From Trichocoleus sp. (GTDB taxonomy: Bacteria; Cyanobacteriota; Cyanobacteriia; Elainellales; Elainellaceae), in the NCBI GenBank assembly GCA_036702865.1, contig DATNQD010000088.1, forward strand, positions 1-64,000: a DNA stretch of 64,000 bases, given 5' to 3'. Positions 36,381-45,471 of the stretch are shown here, one piece after another (position 1 is the stretch's first letter; each line of letters opens with the position of its first letter). The notes beneath the pieces were generated by a model. That model was not told where the DNA came from, made no database searches, and worked only from the letters and a program-made list of their open reading frames with translations. Both the position numbers and the translations under genes were made by a program.

Positions 36381-36404
36381 CACTCCTCCAATGATAGGAG
36401 GGTG
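36381..36404 (-). promoter_or_regulatory. Hairpin covering the ribosome binding site of the msrA leader
   Basis: On the minus strand CACCCTCC, a 7-nt loop (TATCATT) and GGAGGAGTG form an 8-bp, GC-rich stem with one bulged A. The 3' arm contains the GGAGGAG Shine-Dalgarno of the leader ORF. There is no T-run, so it is not a terminator. It would block ribosome entry until opened, for example by heat, a ligand or another RNA. Confidence 0.5.
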
Positions 36405-36679
36405 TGGATCTCATCCTTTGAAGTCGAGGAATGCTCCCATTCTCGATCGGCTTCCTGAGAAAATGCAGTTGTTTTGCTGACCCGTTCCTAAGAAGTTTCT
36501 GAAAGTTAGAGACGATCGCACCAGACAAAAAGCGGTCTTGATTGAGCAGATGTAGCTCGAAGTTCTGAATTAGGGAAGAGTATTAGATCAACTTATAGTG
36601 GGAGTTAATTGAAGGAGAAACCTATTAGTTTGTAAAGCAAAGGAGTATGAATTTAATCATATTTAGAGGGAGAACTTGT

Positions 36680-37171
36680 ATGGCTAAGGCAACTTCAAGG
36701 GAAAAAACTAAGCAGGATATTATTTCTGTCCTTGAGTCGGAGCATCGGTACATTGAGCAACTTTTTGATGCCCTAGAAAATGTGAAAGATACTGCTAAAA
36801 AATCAGAACAATCTTTTGATGAGTTGTACAAAGTGCTTTCACTTCATGCTTATGGTGAAGAATTGGTTTTCTATCCGGCAATGCGTGACTATGAGCAAAC
36901 CGCAGAATATGTGGAAGAAGCCGAAGAAGAACACAATTCTGTCAAAATACTGCTTGAGCAGATGAAGCAGCTTTCGTCCAAGGACAAGGAATTTCAGGTG
37001 AAGCTTAAGCACATCAAAGAAATGATGATGCACCATGTTGAAGAAGAAGAAAACGAAATTTTCAAGGTAGTGCGGCAATGTATGGATGAAAAAATGCTGT
37101 TATTGCTTGCTCAAGAGTTTGAAGTAACCAAAACCAAAATGTTGCCCGAAGTGGAAGAAGCCATTCAATAG
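36680..37171 (+). CDS. Hemerythrin-domain protein
   Basis: GGGAGA before ATG 36680 favours this start (163 residues) over the ATG at 36647. The four-helix bundle shows the di-iron ligand pattern: His in SEHRYIEQLF, His in LHAYGEELVFYPA with Glu, His in EEEHNSVK, and His in MMHHVEEEENEIF with Glu. Members bind O2 or NO or store iron. A TATAGT about 86 bp upstream of ATG 36680 may be its -10 box. It is monocistronic. Confidence 0.9.
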   Translation: MAKATSREKTKQDIISVLESEHRYIEQLFDALENVKDTAKKSEQSFDELYKVLSLHAYGEELVFYPAMRDYEQTAEYVEEAEEEHNSVKILLEQMKQLSSKDKEFQVKLKHIKEMMMHHVEEEENEIFKVVRQCMDEKMLLLLAQEFEVTKTKMLPEVEEAIQ

Positions 37172-37322
37172 CTCAGCAAATTGTTCAACAAAAAGTGTTG
37201 ATAGAAATAAGGTGTCGTGGATTAGGAACTAGGTGTAGGGCAGTCTGCATCTTCTGCTTAATTGATGACACCTTAATTATTGAATTTAATTGATTTAAAT
37301 ATATTAGACCGAACTAAAAAGC

Positions 37323-39929
37323 TTACTCAAAAGGACCTCTTGTTACGCCCAGCCGACTTTGCAGCTTCAGTTCACGCCATAGCTGCGAGCCTGTGATTTT
37401 GCCTTGAAGCAACTGTTGATAGCGATCGATCGTTTGGGCAACAGCTTCAGGGGTTTCTTGCACAAACTCTAGCCGGAAGTGACGAACGCCGAGTTCAATC
37501 AATCGCTGCATATACTCTGCACCAGTTTGGGCTGTGCCATTGAAGACGGTATTGCGGCAACCTGCATCTGCTTGTAGAAGGTGCTCTGTCCCAACTCGAT
37601 CGCGCAACTTGACTTCATGCTTCTCACAGGGACGACCGCAGTTTGTATAGTCCGTTCCTTCAGAGAGAAAAGCGCAAAAGACGCAGTGTTCCATGTGAAA
37701 CATTGGCATATGCTGATGAATTGTCACCTCTAACCAGTCGGGGGGACAACTCTGGATCAAGTCTTCCAGTTGAGCAATATTCAGGTCATAGGATGCAGTG
37801 AGACGCGCCAGATTAAACTGCTGCTTCAGGTAGTCTGCTGTCAGCGGGTTCGCAACATTTAGAGAAAAGTCACCTGTGCAGGGGCGATCGGCAAAGAAGC
37901 GAAGCTGGTCATAGTTGCGAATCAGATAACCATCTGCGTCAGCGGAGCGAACCTGCTGCAAAATCCAGTTCTCCCCTGCTTTCGTAATTCGAGGGGGAGC
38001 GACCCAAATCTGCGGTTGCAAGGTGCGTGATTCTGCCTGTTCTCCCCTCTGAGTTGCACTTGTTCCTTGTCCTCTAAATTGCCGGACTTGCTGCACTGCC
38101 GATCGATAGGCGCGAGGATCTTCAAATTCGCAGTAAAGGGTTTGAATTCCCGATTTGAGAGCAGCCTGAAGTTGATCAAGGTTCCGCACCAGAACAATGA
38201 GGGAAGGCGACAGTGAGGATGCAGAGCGATGCGGGGAAGGAAGAATTTGGGCAAGGGTAGCAGCAGAATTGAGTTGCCAGCGTTGGGGCTGCGATCGACG
38301 CTGTTCTAGCTGGTTAACCATTTCCCGCCGAATTCGATTTAGCTCACTCACAGGTAGCATGAGATGACCCTGGAGATGGCTCGTTAAATGACTCAGTTTG
38401 AACGGGGTATTCCCAAGCCGTCCCAGTTGTTCTTGCAGCCGATCGCTTGTTAACGGCTGTTTTTGTGCCTCGACTAAGGGCATTGCCGAGTCAACCTGTA
38501 CCACATGACCTGACTCGTCACGGGCAATGACGGTGAGCGGCTGATCGAGTTCGCCATAAACTTCGAGTTGGATGGGGCGTTGGAAGCGAGGCGTTTCTCC
38601 AGCATAAGTTTGTCGCAACTGTCGATCGAGTTCTGGGTCGCTGGTTTTCCAGAGCCGATCGCCCAGATGAATTCGGCGCAAGTTGAGGCTATCCCGTCCA
38701 AAGGTGAGAATTGTCTCCTGTCCCCGCTGCTCTACCGCATAAACCCGCCCGCCTTCCTCCGCAGCTTCAGGGTGCCCAGCATCAAAAACGACGCCATCTC
38801 CCAGCTTCACAGGTGCTTCTAGCCGAATCGTAATTTGCTCTCCGCGAATCCGAGTCACCTCTCCTAAATAAACGCCTCGCTTCTTGCCAAACCGAGCATG
38901 AACAAGCTCCTGATTATTAACACCGCGCAACCAGCCGCTATAAAGTCCCCGCGAGAAGGACATTTCTAAACGATATCGATCAGAACCGCTATCTCCTTCC
39001 TTGTCCCTGTCTATGTCTCTGCCCCTAAGTTCTTCCTGCTCTATGCCTTCCCAAGCGCCCAGTTCATCCATTGCTCGATCGAGTGCCTGACGATAAACGC
39101 GAGTCACATTTGCCACATATTCAGGTGTTTTGAGTCGTCCCTCAATTTTGAGGCTGCTAATTCCGGCTTTAACGAGATCAGGCAGGACTTCCAGCCCCGA
39201 TAAGTCCTGGGGGCTAAGCAAATATTTTCGATCGCCCAACGCCACCTCTTTGCCATCTGCAATCAAGTCGTAGGGCATCCGGCAGGCTTGAGCACACTCC
39301 CCTCGATTGGCAGAGCGTCCACCCAGCGCTTCACTTGTGAGGCATTGCCCAGAATAGGCAACACAGAGCGCCCCATGCACAAATACTTCCAGCGGCAAGG
39401 AAATTTGGCGATCGGCTAACTGCTGCTGAATTTTGTTGATTTCTTTAAGAGAGCATTCTCGCGCCAGCACCACCAACTCACAGCCGAGTGCCTTGGCAAA
39501 CTCTACGCCGATCGCACTGGTGATGGTCATTTGGGTGGAAGCATGAATTGGAAAATCGGGAGACAAATGACGAATCAACCGACAGATCCCAATATCTTGC
39601 ACAATCATCGCATCGACACCTGATGAAATGATCGATCGAAGGTATTGTTCAGCTTCAGGCAGCTCTTGAGGGAAAACTAGCGTGTTAACGGTGACATAGC
39701 CTTTGACGCCTCGGAGATGGAGAAATGCCATGAGTTCTGGCAAATCTGCCTCTGTAAAGTTCTGCGCTCGCATCCGGGCATTGAACCGATCCAAGCCAAA
39801 GTAAATTGCGTCTGCCCCATTCTCCACTGCTGCTTTCGCGCATTCCCAACTGCCTGCTGGAGCGAGAATTTCGGGTCGTTGGAAGCGGGATGGGAGGGGT
39901 TGGGAAATGGGTTGCAGGTTGGCACTCAT
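37323..39929 (-). CDS. U32-family protein with DUF3656 (RlhA-like), long two-module form
   Basis: From ATG 39929 (868 residues). The N-terminal U32 domain opens RPEILAPAGSWECAKAAVENGADAIYFG. Its Cys cluster is C189, C196, C212 and C216, which would bind an Fe-S cluster as in tRNA/rRNA hydroxylating U32 proteins (TrhP, RlhA). A DUF3656-like middle follows. A second Cys-rich block lies near residues 749-768 (EHCVFCAF, NCGRPCEKHE). The E. coli relative RlhA hydroxylates 23S rRNA C2501; an RNA-modifying role is likelier than proteolysis. Confidence 0.88.
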   Translation of the reverse strand: MSANLQPISQPLPSRFQRPEILAPAGSWECAKAAVENGADAIYFGLDRFNARMRAQNFTEADLPELMAFLHLRGVKGYVTVNTLVFPQELPEAEQYLRSIISSGVDAMIVQDIGICRLIRHLSPDFPIHASTQMTITSAIGVEFAKALGCELVVLARECSLKEINKIQQQLADRQISLPLEVFVHGALCVAYSGQCLTSEALGGRSANRGECAQACRMPYDLIADGKEVALGDRKYLLSPQDLSGLEVLPDLVKAGISSLKIEGRLKTPEYVANVTRVYRQALDRAMDELGAWEGIEQEELRGRDIDRDKEGDSGSDRYRLEMSFSRGLYSGWLRGVNNQELVHARFGKKRGVYLGEVTRIRGEQITIRLEAPVKLGDGVVFDAGHPEAAEEGGRVYAVEQRGQETILTFGRDSLNLRRIHLGDRLWKTSDPELDRQLRQTYAGETPRFQRPIQLEVYGELDQPLTVIARDESGHVVQVDSAMPLVEAQKQPLTSDRLQEQLGRLGNTPFKLSHLTSHLQGHLMLPVSELNRIRREMVNQLEQRRSQPQRWQLNSAATLAQILPSPHRSASSLSPSLIVLVRNLDQLQAALKSGIQTLYCEFEDPRAYRSAVQQVRQFRGQGTSATQRGEQAESRTLQPQIWVAPPRITKAGENWILQQVRSADADGYLIRNYDQLRFFADRPCTGDFSLNVANPLTADYLKQQFNLARLTASYDLNIAQLEDLIQSCPPDWLEVTIHQHMPMFHMEHCVFCAFLSEGTDYTNCGRPCEKHEVKLRDRVGTEHLLQADAGCRNTVFNGTAQTGAEYMQRLIELGVRHFRLEFVQETPEAVAQTIDRYQQLLQGKITGSQLWRELKLQSRLGVTRGPFE

Positions 39930-40025
39930 GCGATCGATTAAATAGGCTCTTCTGCCATGATATCGATTTGTTCTTCGGAGTAGGGGTCGAAGGTTGAATG
40001 CTGGAGTCGGAGCAATTATGATTTG

Positions 40026-40039
40026 GTAGTTTTTAATAC
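40026..40039. promoter_or_regulatory. GTA-N8-TAC sequence between U32 and GAF-LuxR genes
   Basis: A perfect NtcA consensus half-pair lies 54 bp before the GAF-LuxR start. The nearest TAnnnT (TAAATT, 40052-40057) is only 12 nt away, not the 22-23 nt of NtcA-activated promoters. A match like this is expected by chance about once per 4 kb, so it is weak evidence alone. Confidence 0.15.
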
Positions 40040-40092
40040 AGAGATTCGGCGTAAATTTGCGTCTCAATAGAACAGATTCAGGGGTGTGGGGA

Positions 40093-41520
40093 ATGTCCAA
40101 CTCGATCGCCGGACAGCTCGATCCAACTCGTATCCTGTTCGATCTACAGCAGGGAAACGAAATTGCTCAATCTTTTTCGGGATGCCTGGAGCCAGAAGAG
40201 ATTGCCCGTCGAGTTACGGATGGATTGGTTGAAAAGTTTAACTGTGCTTTTGCTCGGCTCTGGCTATTGGAACCGGATCAGGCAACGCTCAAGCTGATTG
40301 CCTCTTCAGGAATGTACACTCGCACCGACGGTTTTTTTGCGCGTGTGCCAATGGGGGCTTATAAGGTCGGCAAAATTGCCCAAAATCGAGTCTCTTTTTT
40401 GAGTAATGATCTAGCGGCTGAAACCTGGGTCGGGAATCGGGAATGGGCAGTTGCGAATCAAGTTCGTGGGTTTGCGGGCTATCCGCTTGCAGTCAAAGAG
40501 AAAGTTGTGGGCGTTCTGGCAGCATTTAGCCACCAGTCGATGGAGCCAGAATTTCTAGAGGCATTGCAGACGCTCTGCACAATGGCAACGATCGCTCTAG
40601 ATACAGCATCGCACTATCAAAAAGAACAGCAGTTTTGGCGATCGAGTTCTCGCTCAACCTTTAGCCATCTTTCTCTTTCTGATCAGCTTGCCAGTCTCCT
40701 CAGCTCGACAAGACTGACGCTCGTTGGAACCGAACAACCCCTGACGCTACCGATCGCTTATGTGTTTCTGCGAGCCGCCGAAATTCTGAATCAACTGGGC
40801 TGCACCTATGGTCGGCTGATCTACAGTGCAGAAACGGTCTCACTAGAAGCGACTGTTCCAACACCCACGCTGATCACCTCTGATCTAGAGCAGTGGCTTA
40901 ACCCAGTGCTGCATGAATTATCCTTTACGGTTTCCTGTTTAGGAGGTTTACTGCAAACACAGACCAGCGCTCATCAGAAAGCAATTCAAGTGGTTTTGAG
41001 TTTGCCCCATGCTCGGAATCAACTGCATGAAAAAGTGCAAATTCGGTGCCATTCTCCAGTATTACATCTGGCATTTACGCAACTAGCGATTTTAGCAGGT
41101 CTTACAGTTTGTCAAGAAGCGAATAATCGTGTCCCACTTTTGACAGATGACATTCTCCAAGTCAGCGCCGGTAGACAGATAATTTGGATTCATCAGGGAA
41201 TTCAAACCGTTCCAAAAGGAATTAAGGCAAAAGTTGATTTATCGGTAGATCCGGCTCAATTGAAAGAGGCTGTTACAGCAGCCAGGCAAGGCAAATTGTG
41301 GGGTGTTGATTCAGAAGTTCAAACACAACAAGTTTTGTCGGAACGTGAATTAGAAATTTTAACGCTTCTCACTCAAGGGCTTCGCGATCGAGACATTGCC
41401 GATCGGTTGGTGATTAGCGAAAGCACTGTCAAGTTTCACATGAACAATACTTTAAGCAAGCTGAAAGCTAGAACCCGGTATCAGGCAATTTATGAGGCGA
41501 TCGAACAGGGGTGGATTTAG
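40093..41520 (+). CDS. GAF-domain LuxR/NarL-type transcription regulator
   Basis: From ATG 40093 (475 residues; a TTG 36 bp upstream is less likely). An N-terminal GAF domain (about 25-165) includes FNCAFARLWLLEPDQ and WAVANQVRGFAGYPLAV. The middle is unrecognised. The C-terminal LuxR helix-turn-helix is LSERELEILTLLTQGLRDRD then IADRLVISESTVKFHMNN. The GAF domain may bind a small ligand or chromophore; the canonical phytochrome Cys is not evident. There is no receiver domain, so it is not a normal phosphorelay output. Confidence 0.88.
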   Translation: MSNSIAGQLDPTRILFDLQQGNEIAQSFSGCLEPEEIARRVTDGLVEKFNCAFARLWLLEPDQATLKLIASSGMYTRTDGFFARVPMGAYKVGKIAQNRVSFLSNDLAAETWVGNREWAVANQVRGFAGYPLAVKEKVVGVLAAFSHQSMEPEFLEALQTLCTMATIALDTASHYQKEQQFWRSSSRSTFSHLSLSDQLASLLSSTRLTLVGTEQPLTLPIAYVFLRAAEILNQLGCTYGRLIYSAETVSLEATVPTPTLITSDLEQWLNPVLHELSFTVSCLGGLLQTQTSAHQKAIQVVLSLPHARNQLHEKVQIRCHSPVLHLAFTQLAILAGLTVCQEANNRVPLLTDDILQVSAGRQIIWIHQGIQTVPKGIKAKVDLSVDPAQLKEAVTAARQGKLWGVDSEVQTQQVLSERELEILTLLTQGLRDRDIADRLVISESTVKFHMNNTLSKLKARTRYQAIYEAIEQGWI

Positions 41521-41541
41521 ATATAAGGGTGGATTTAGATA
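41509..41541. repeat. 18-bp-period direct repeat across a stop codon
   Basis: GGGTGGATTTAGATA occurs at 41509-41523 and again at 41527-41541. The first copy contains the final codons and stop of the GAF-LuxR gene, so the duplication leaves the protein end unchanged. Confidence 0.8.
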
Positions 41542-41746
41542 CAGGAGATTGAGAAGGCAGAGATAGAGCGAATTTAACGAGATTTTAGTTTGATAGTTTA
41601 TTACTCGCTAATTTTGTTTTACATCTATATCTTAAGGCTGGATCTGCTTCTAAAGCTTGAAATTTGACACCTATCTAAATCGCTAGTTTAATAGGATTTG
41701 TCATGACTTCTTAGCTTTTTGACCCGACTAGATCGATCGCCTGACC

Positions 41747-41812
41747 TTATCGTTAGACTTTAATCTTTCGTAGTAGAAGACACAAAATTCAGTTGTAATC
41801 GCCGCTTAATCT
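41747..41812 (+). promoter_or_regulatory. NtcA-type promoter of the Nit1C oxidoreductase gene (imperfect box)
   Basis: GTA-N8-CAC at 41770-41783 differs from the NtcA consensus GTA-N8-TAC by one base. A TAATCT (-10, TAnnnT) starts after exactly 23 nt at 41807-41812. The block from 41747 aligns without gaps to the promoter at 43358 in the same locus. This is the layout of an NtcA-activated (class II) promoter, 40 bp upstream of the start codon. Confidence 0.5.
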
Positions 41813-41851
41813 GCAATCATTCGAGCAAACTACCAAGCAAAAGGAAATTAG

Positions 41852-43135
41852 ATGAGCAATCACTATTCCGTCATCATTGTAGGAGGGGGTCAAGCAGGAC
41901 TATCGATGAGTTACTGCCTTAAGGAAAGGGGAATTGACCACATTGTTTTTGAGAAAAACCAGATTGGGTATTCCTGGCGATCGAAGCGATGGGATTCTTT
42001 TTGTTTAGTAACCCCTAACTGGCAGTGTAAATTACCAGGACATCCTTATTCTGGCAATGACCCTTACGGCTTTATGCAGAAGGATGAAATTGTTCAATAT
42101 ATTGAGAGCTATGCAGCATCTTTTGACCCACCTGTAAAAGAGGGTGTTGAAGTTCTCAAAGTTTGTCAAGATTCTGCTCAAAGTGTTTTTGAAGTGACAA
42201 CCTCGATCGGACATTACACCGCAGATCAGGTCGTCATTGCTTCAGGAAGCTATCATCAACCCAAAATTCCTAAACTGGCTGAACGCTTACCAGATACGAT
42301 CGTTCAACTCCACTCTTCAGCCTACAGAAATGCAGAGTCTTTGCCTGATGGAAGCGTACTGGTAATTGGGACAGGTCAGTCGGGTTGCCAAATTGCAGAA
42401 GATTTACATCTTGCCGGGAAACAGGTGCATTTGTGTGTGGGTGGTGCGCCTCGATCGCCGCGTCGATATCGGGGAAAAGATGTGGTTGATTGGCTCGATC
42501 AAATGGGCTATTACGACTTATCAATTGATGAACATCCCCAAAAGGAAAAGGTGAGAGCGAAAGCAAATCATTATGTAACTGGACGGGGCGGCGGACGAGA
42601 AATTGATCTACGTCAGTTTGCTCTGGAAGGAATGCAGCTTCACGGCAAGCTCAAGAACATTAGTGGTCGCACGATCGAATTTTGCAGCGATCTGAAGCAG
42701 AATTTAGACCAGGCAGATGCTGTTGCTGAGAGCATTAAAAAAACGATCGATTCATTCATTGAGAAGAATCAAATTCAGGCTCCCATTGAGCCACCTTATC
42801 AGCCAGCTTGGGAACCTGACTCAGAATTGCCTGCTTTGGACTACGAGGCAGCAAACATTAGGGCTGTGATTTGGTGTACTGGCTACCAATCCGATTTTCG
42901 GTGGGTGGAAATTCCGGTTTTTGATGGCAAAGGCTACCCCGGGCATGAGCGTGGAATTACTCCCGTTTGGGGACTCTACTTTCTGGGGCTACCCTGGCTT
43001 TATACCTGGGGTTCGGGCAGATTTTCAGGCATTGCTAGAGATGCCAGTTATTTAGCCGATTATATTTCAGCTCGGAAGAAATCAACCCAATCAAATGCAT
43101 GGAGTATTGTCAATGAATACCTGCTGGGTTCATGA
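41852..43135 (+). CDS. nitH: Flavin-dependent oxidoreductase of the Nit1C locus (MSMEG_0569 family)
   Basis: A 427-residue FAD/NAD(P)H enzyme. The FAD motif is IIVGGGQAGLSMSYCL, the middle Rossmann motif is IGTGQSGCQIA, and WCTGYQSDFRW follows. It resembles flavin monooxygenases. The protein belongs to the set of genes that travel with Nit6803-type nitrilase. In the published Nit1C naming the oxidoreductase is NitH; I assign this from recall of that scheme and of the family. AAAGGA lies before the ATG. It has its own NtcA-like promoter. Confidence 0.88.
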   Translation: MSNHYSVIIVGGGQAGLSMSYCLKERGIDHIVFEKNQIGYSWRSKRWDSFCLVTPNWQCKLPGHPYSGNDPYGFMQKDEIVQYIESYAASFDPPVKEGVEVLKVCQDSAQSVFEVTTSIGHYTADQVVIASGSYHQPKIPKLAERLPDTIVQLHSSAYRNAESLPDGSVLVIGTGQSGCQIAEDLHLAGKQVHLCVGGAPRSPRRYRGKDVVDWLDQMGYYDLSIDEHPQKEKVRAKANHYVTGRGGGREIDLRQFALEGMQLHGKLKNISGRTIEFCSDLKQNLDQADAVAESIKKTIDSFIEKNQIQAPIEPPYQPAWEPDSELPALDYEAANIRAVIWCTGYQSDFRWVEIPVFDGKGYPGHERGITPVWGLYFLGLPWLYTWGSGRFSGIARDASYLADYISARKKSTQSNAWSIVNEYLLGS

Positions 43136-43357
43136 ATGTTTCTGAGAGATAAGGATACCTGAATGCTGGAATAAGTTTAGCCGAAAGGGTAGAGATTTAA
43201 CCCACCATATTATGCCAATCCTGCCCTTACAGGTATTCGGTTTGCTGGAAATTTTCTCAGCAGTTCATAATTTGCTGGGTGCTGTTTAAACCTATTGATT
43301 TAAATAGGCACTAATACAAAATTCTTGAGTTGTTTGAGAAATTTCGGCTAGACTGCC

Positions 43358-43424
43358 TTTATCACTAGACTTGATTTTTCCGTATTGAGAGATACAAAAT
43401 GTTTTGTCTGTCAGCACTTACTCT
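43358..43424 (+). promoter_or_regulatory. NtcA-type promoter of the main Nit1C operon
   Basis: A perfect GTA-N8-TAC lies at 43382-43395, followed after exactly 23 nt by TACTCT (TAnnnT) at 43419-43424. That is the textbook layout of an NtcA-activated promoter and predicts a transcription start near 43431. It lies 140 bp before the Sll0783-family gene, whose relatives are induced by nitrogen starvation. The region is a diverged copy of the one at 41747. Confidence 0.65.
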
Positions 43425-43560
43425 TGCTACACAAATCCTTGAAATACAGGTTTCAAGTCTCAGGAGCTAGGGATTAGATTTTGGAGAAAGGTCAAGTTTG
43501 GATTCTACGATTGCTTAGCCTTTCTCATACTGCGTTCAATCAACAACCAAGGGGAAAATT

Positions 43561-44043
43561 ATGCCTGAAGTCACCACTCCAGCTCATCAAGTTGGCGATT
43601 TCTTTGTGGATTACGAAGAGAAAGTTTTTCCAGATGTCAAAGCTGAACCTGGCGAAAAAGCGTTAGTGACATTCCACACTGTTGCCTTTGAAGGATCGAT
43701 CGGTTTTGTTAATCTCTTACAAGCAACTCGCTTGCTGCGGAAAGGCTTTGAAACCTCTATTTTGCTTTATGGTCCTGGTGTCACACTGGGGGTACAGCGT
43801 GGTTTTCCCAAATTAGGAGATTCTGCCTTCCCCGGACACCAGAATTTCAACGATCAGCTCAGCAAATTTATGGCTGAAGGTGGCAAAGTCTATGCTTGTC
43901 GTTTTGCGCTGCAAGCCCTCTACGGACATGGCGAACCATCTTTAATTCCCGGTATTCGCCCAATCAATCCGCTTGATGTTTTAGATTTAGTGCTGCTGCA
44001 TCGGAAGGATGGTGCGCTGATTCTAGATACCTGGACGCTATAG
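43561..44043 (+). CDS. nitB: Sll0783/MSMEG_0572-family nitrogen-starvation protein
   Basis: A 160-residue protein with the stretches [19 protein letters not shown] and [15 protein letters not shown], which place it in the family of Synechocystis Sll0783. That protein is strongly induced by nitrogen starvation and is reported to be needed for normal PHB accumulation. The fold looks DsrE-like; biochemical function is unknown. AAGGGGA lies before the ATG. It is the first gene after the NtcA-type promoter and is separated from the nitrilase gene by 343 bp with two hairpins. Confidence 0.9.
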   Translation: MPEVTTPAHQVGDFFVDYEEKVFPDVKAEPGEKALVTFHTVAFEGSIGFVNLLQATRLLRKGFETSILLYGPGVTLGVQRGFPKLGDSAFPGHQNFNDQLSKFMAEGGKVYACRFALQALYGHGEPSLIPGIRPINPLDVLDLVLLHRKDGALILDTWTL

Positions 44044-44132
44044 GCAAGAAGTTTTCGATAACCGCTGATTCGCATCCAACATTGCTGAACGCTTTCTAAG
44101 AAGTGTTTTTAAGCGGTTCAGACTTCCTAAAT

Positions 44133-44171
44133 CCCCCTTTACTGGGGGACTCTGACCGATCCGCAGATCGG
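44133..44171. repeat. Two adjacent hairpins between nitB and the nitrilase gene
   Basis: CCCCC-TTTACT-GGGGG (44133-44148) and CCGATC-CGCA-GATCGG (44156-44171) are both perfect stems. Neither is followed by a T-run. They may attenuate transcription or protect mRNA ends between the first gene and the rest of the operon. The rest of this 343-bp spacer shows nothing clear. Confidence 0.5.
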
Positions 44172-44386
44172 CAGAACTAAACTCAGCAGAACTGAACAAT
44201 CTAGGGGGCAATGCAGGAGCCTAGTAAGCAACCTCACTCTTTTTGCAATGCCCTCATCTCCAGTTCCACTCCCGCAAAGCTTTTACCTGCAAAGTTCCAA
44301 TTCTTTAGAGTTCCAATAGAGTTCCAATATAGAGTTTTCAAAACTCTGCTTCCAGAAATCTAAAATCTGTTTCCCCACCATCTGCC

Positions 44387-45430
44387 ATGAACTCCCCCAT
44401 AATTCGAGCAGCAGCGGTTCAAATCAGTCCGGTTTTATTTAGTCGGGATGGCACAACAGAAAAGGTTTTGCAGTCGATCGCTCAAGCGGCGAAAGAGGGT
44501 GCTCAACTGGTTGTCTTTCCAGAAACGTTTATTCCTTACTATCCCTATTTTTCGTTTGTCCAGCCTCCTGTGCTGATGGGCAAAGAACATATGCGGCTAT
44601 ATGAGGAAGCAGTCACCATTCCCGGTGCTGTACCCGATGCAATTAGTAGAGCCGCTCGTTCTTATGGGGTGGTTGTGGTCTTAGGCGTGAATGAACGAGA
44701 GAACGGTTCGCTATACAATACACAACTGATTTTTGATGCAGATGGAACACTGCTGCTGAAGCGCCGGAAGATTACACCCACCTATCATGAGCGAATGATT
44801 TGGGGACAAGGTGATGGTTCAGGATTGAAGGTGTTGGATACGGCAGTTGGCAAGGTTGGTGCATTAGCTTGTTGGGAGCATTACAATCCGCTGGCTCGGT
44901 TTGCGTTGATGGCGCAGCATGAGCAGATTCACTGTGCTCAGTTTCCCGGTTCCCTGGTTGGACAAATTTTTACCGATCAAATTGAAGTAACGATTCGGCA
45001 TCATGCGCTCGAATCCGGCTGTTTTGTGGTTAACTCAACAGGCTGGCTTTCACCCGAGCAAGTCGCTCAAATCACCCCTGACGAAAAGCTGCAGCGAGTG
45101 CTGAGTGGAGGCTGCAACACCGCAATTATTGGACCAGAAGGAAATCATCTCTGTCCACCGATTACAGAAGGTGAAGGGATAGCGATCGCCGATCTCGATT
45201 TCTCGCTGATCACCAAACGCAAACGAATGATGGACTCTGTAGGGCACTATTCTCGACCTGACCTATTGCAGTTGCAAATGAACTCAGAAGCACGATCGGT
45301 GATGGCAGCAAGTTTGGGGGAAGAGGGGGCAAGCAGCAGGCTTCAGGGGGAAGGGTTAGGAAACGAGGCAGGCTTCAGGTTTCAGGGAACAGAACAAATG
45401 ATTTCTCCGGCTTTGACCCCCGATCCTTAG
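44387..45430 (+). CDS. nitC: Aliphatic nitrilase, Nit6803 type
   Basis: A 347-residue member of the nitrilase superfamily. The catalytic triad is Glu46 (VFPETF), Lys128 (KRRKITP) and Cys162 (ALACWEH), each exactly seven residues before the Glu53/Lys135/Cys169 reported for Synechocystis Nit6803. It hydrolyses nitriles to acids and ammonia. In Nit1C loci it is linked to growth on cyanide. The last ~40 residues (from about 308) are Gly/Glu-rich, encoded by G-rich repetitive DNA, and absent from typical members. DUF1348 follows after 41 bp. Confidence 0.94.
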   Translation: MNSPIIRAAAVQISPVLFSRDGTTEKVLQSIAQAAKEGAQLVVFPETFIPYYPYFSFVQPPVLMGKEHMRLYEEAVTIPGAVPDAISRAARSYGVVVVLGVNERENGSLYNTQLIFDADGTLLLKRRKITPTYHERMIWGQGDGSGLKVLDTAVGKVGALACWEHYNPLARFALMAQHEQIHCAQFPGSLVGQIFTDQIEVTIRHHALESGCFVVNSTGWLSPEQVAQITPDEKLQRVLSGGCNTAIIGPEGNHLCPPITEGEGIAIADLDFSLITKRKRMMDSVGHYSRPDLLQLQMNSEARSVMAASLGEEGASSRLQGEGLGNEAGFRFQGTEQMISPALTPDP

Positions 45431-45471
45431 TGTCTGCCATCTCTGCTTAGGACTTCAGTACTTAATTATTT

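Noticed and set aside
40026-40039. Perfect GTA-N8-TAC as an NtcA site for the GAF-LuxR gene
   Set aside because: The -10-like element is 12 nt away instead of 22-23, and about 15 such matches are expected by chance in 64 kb.
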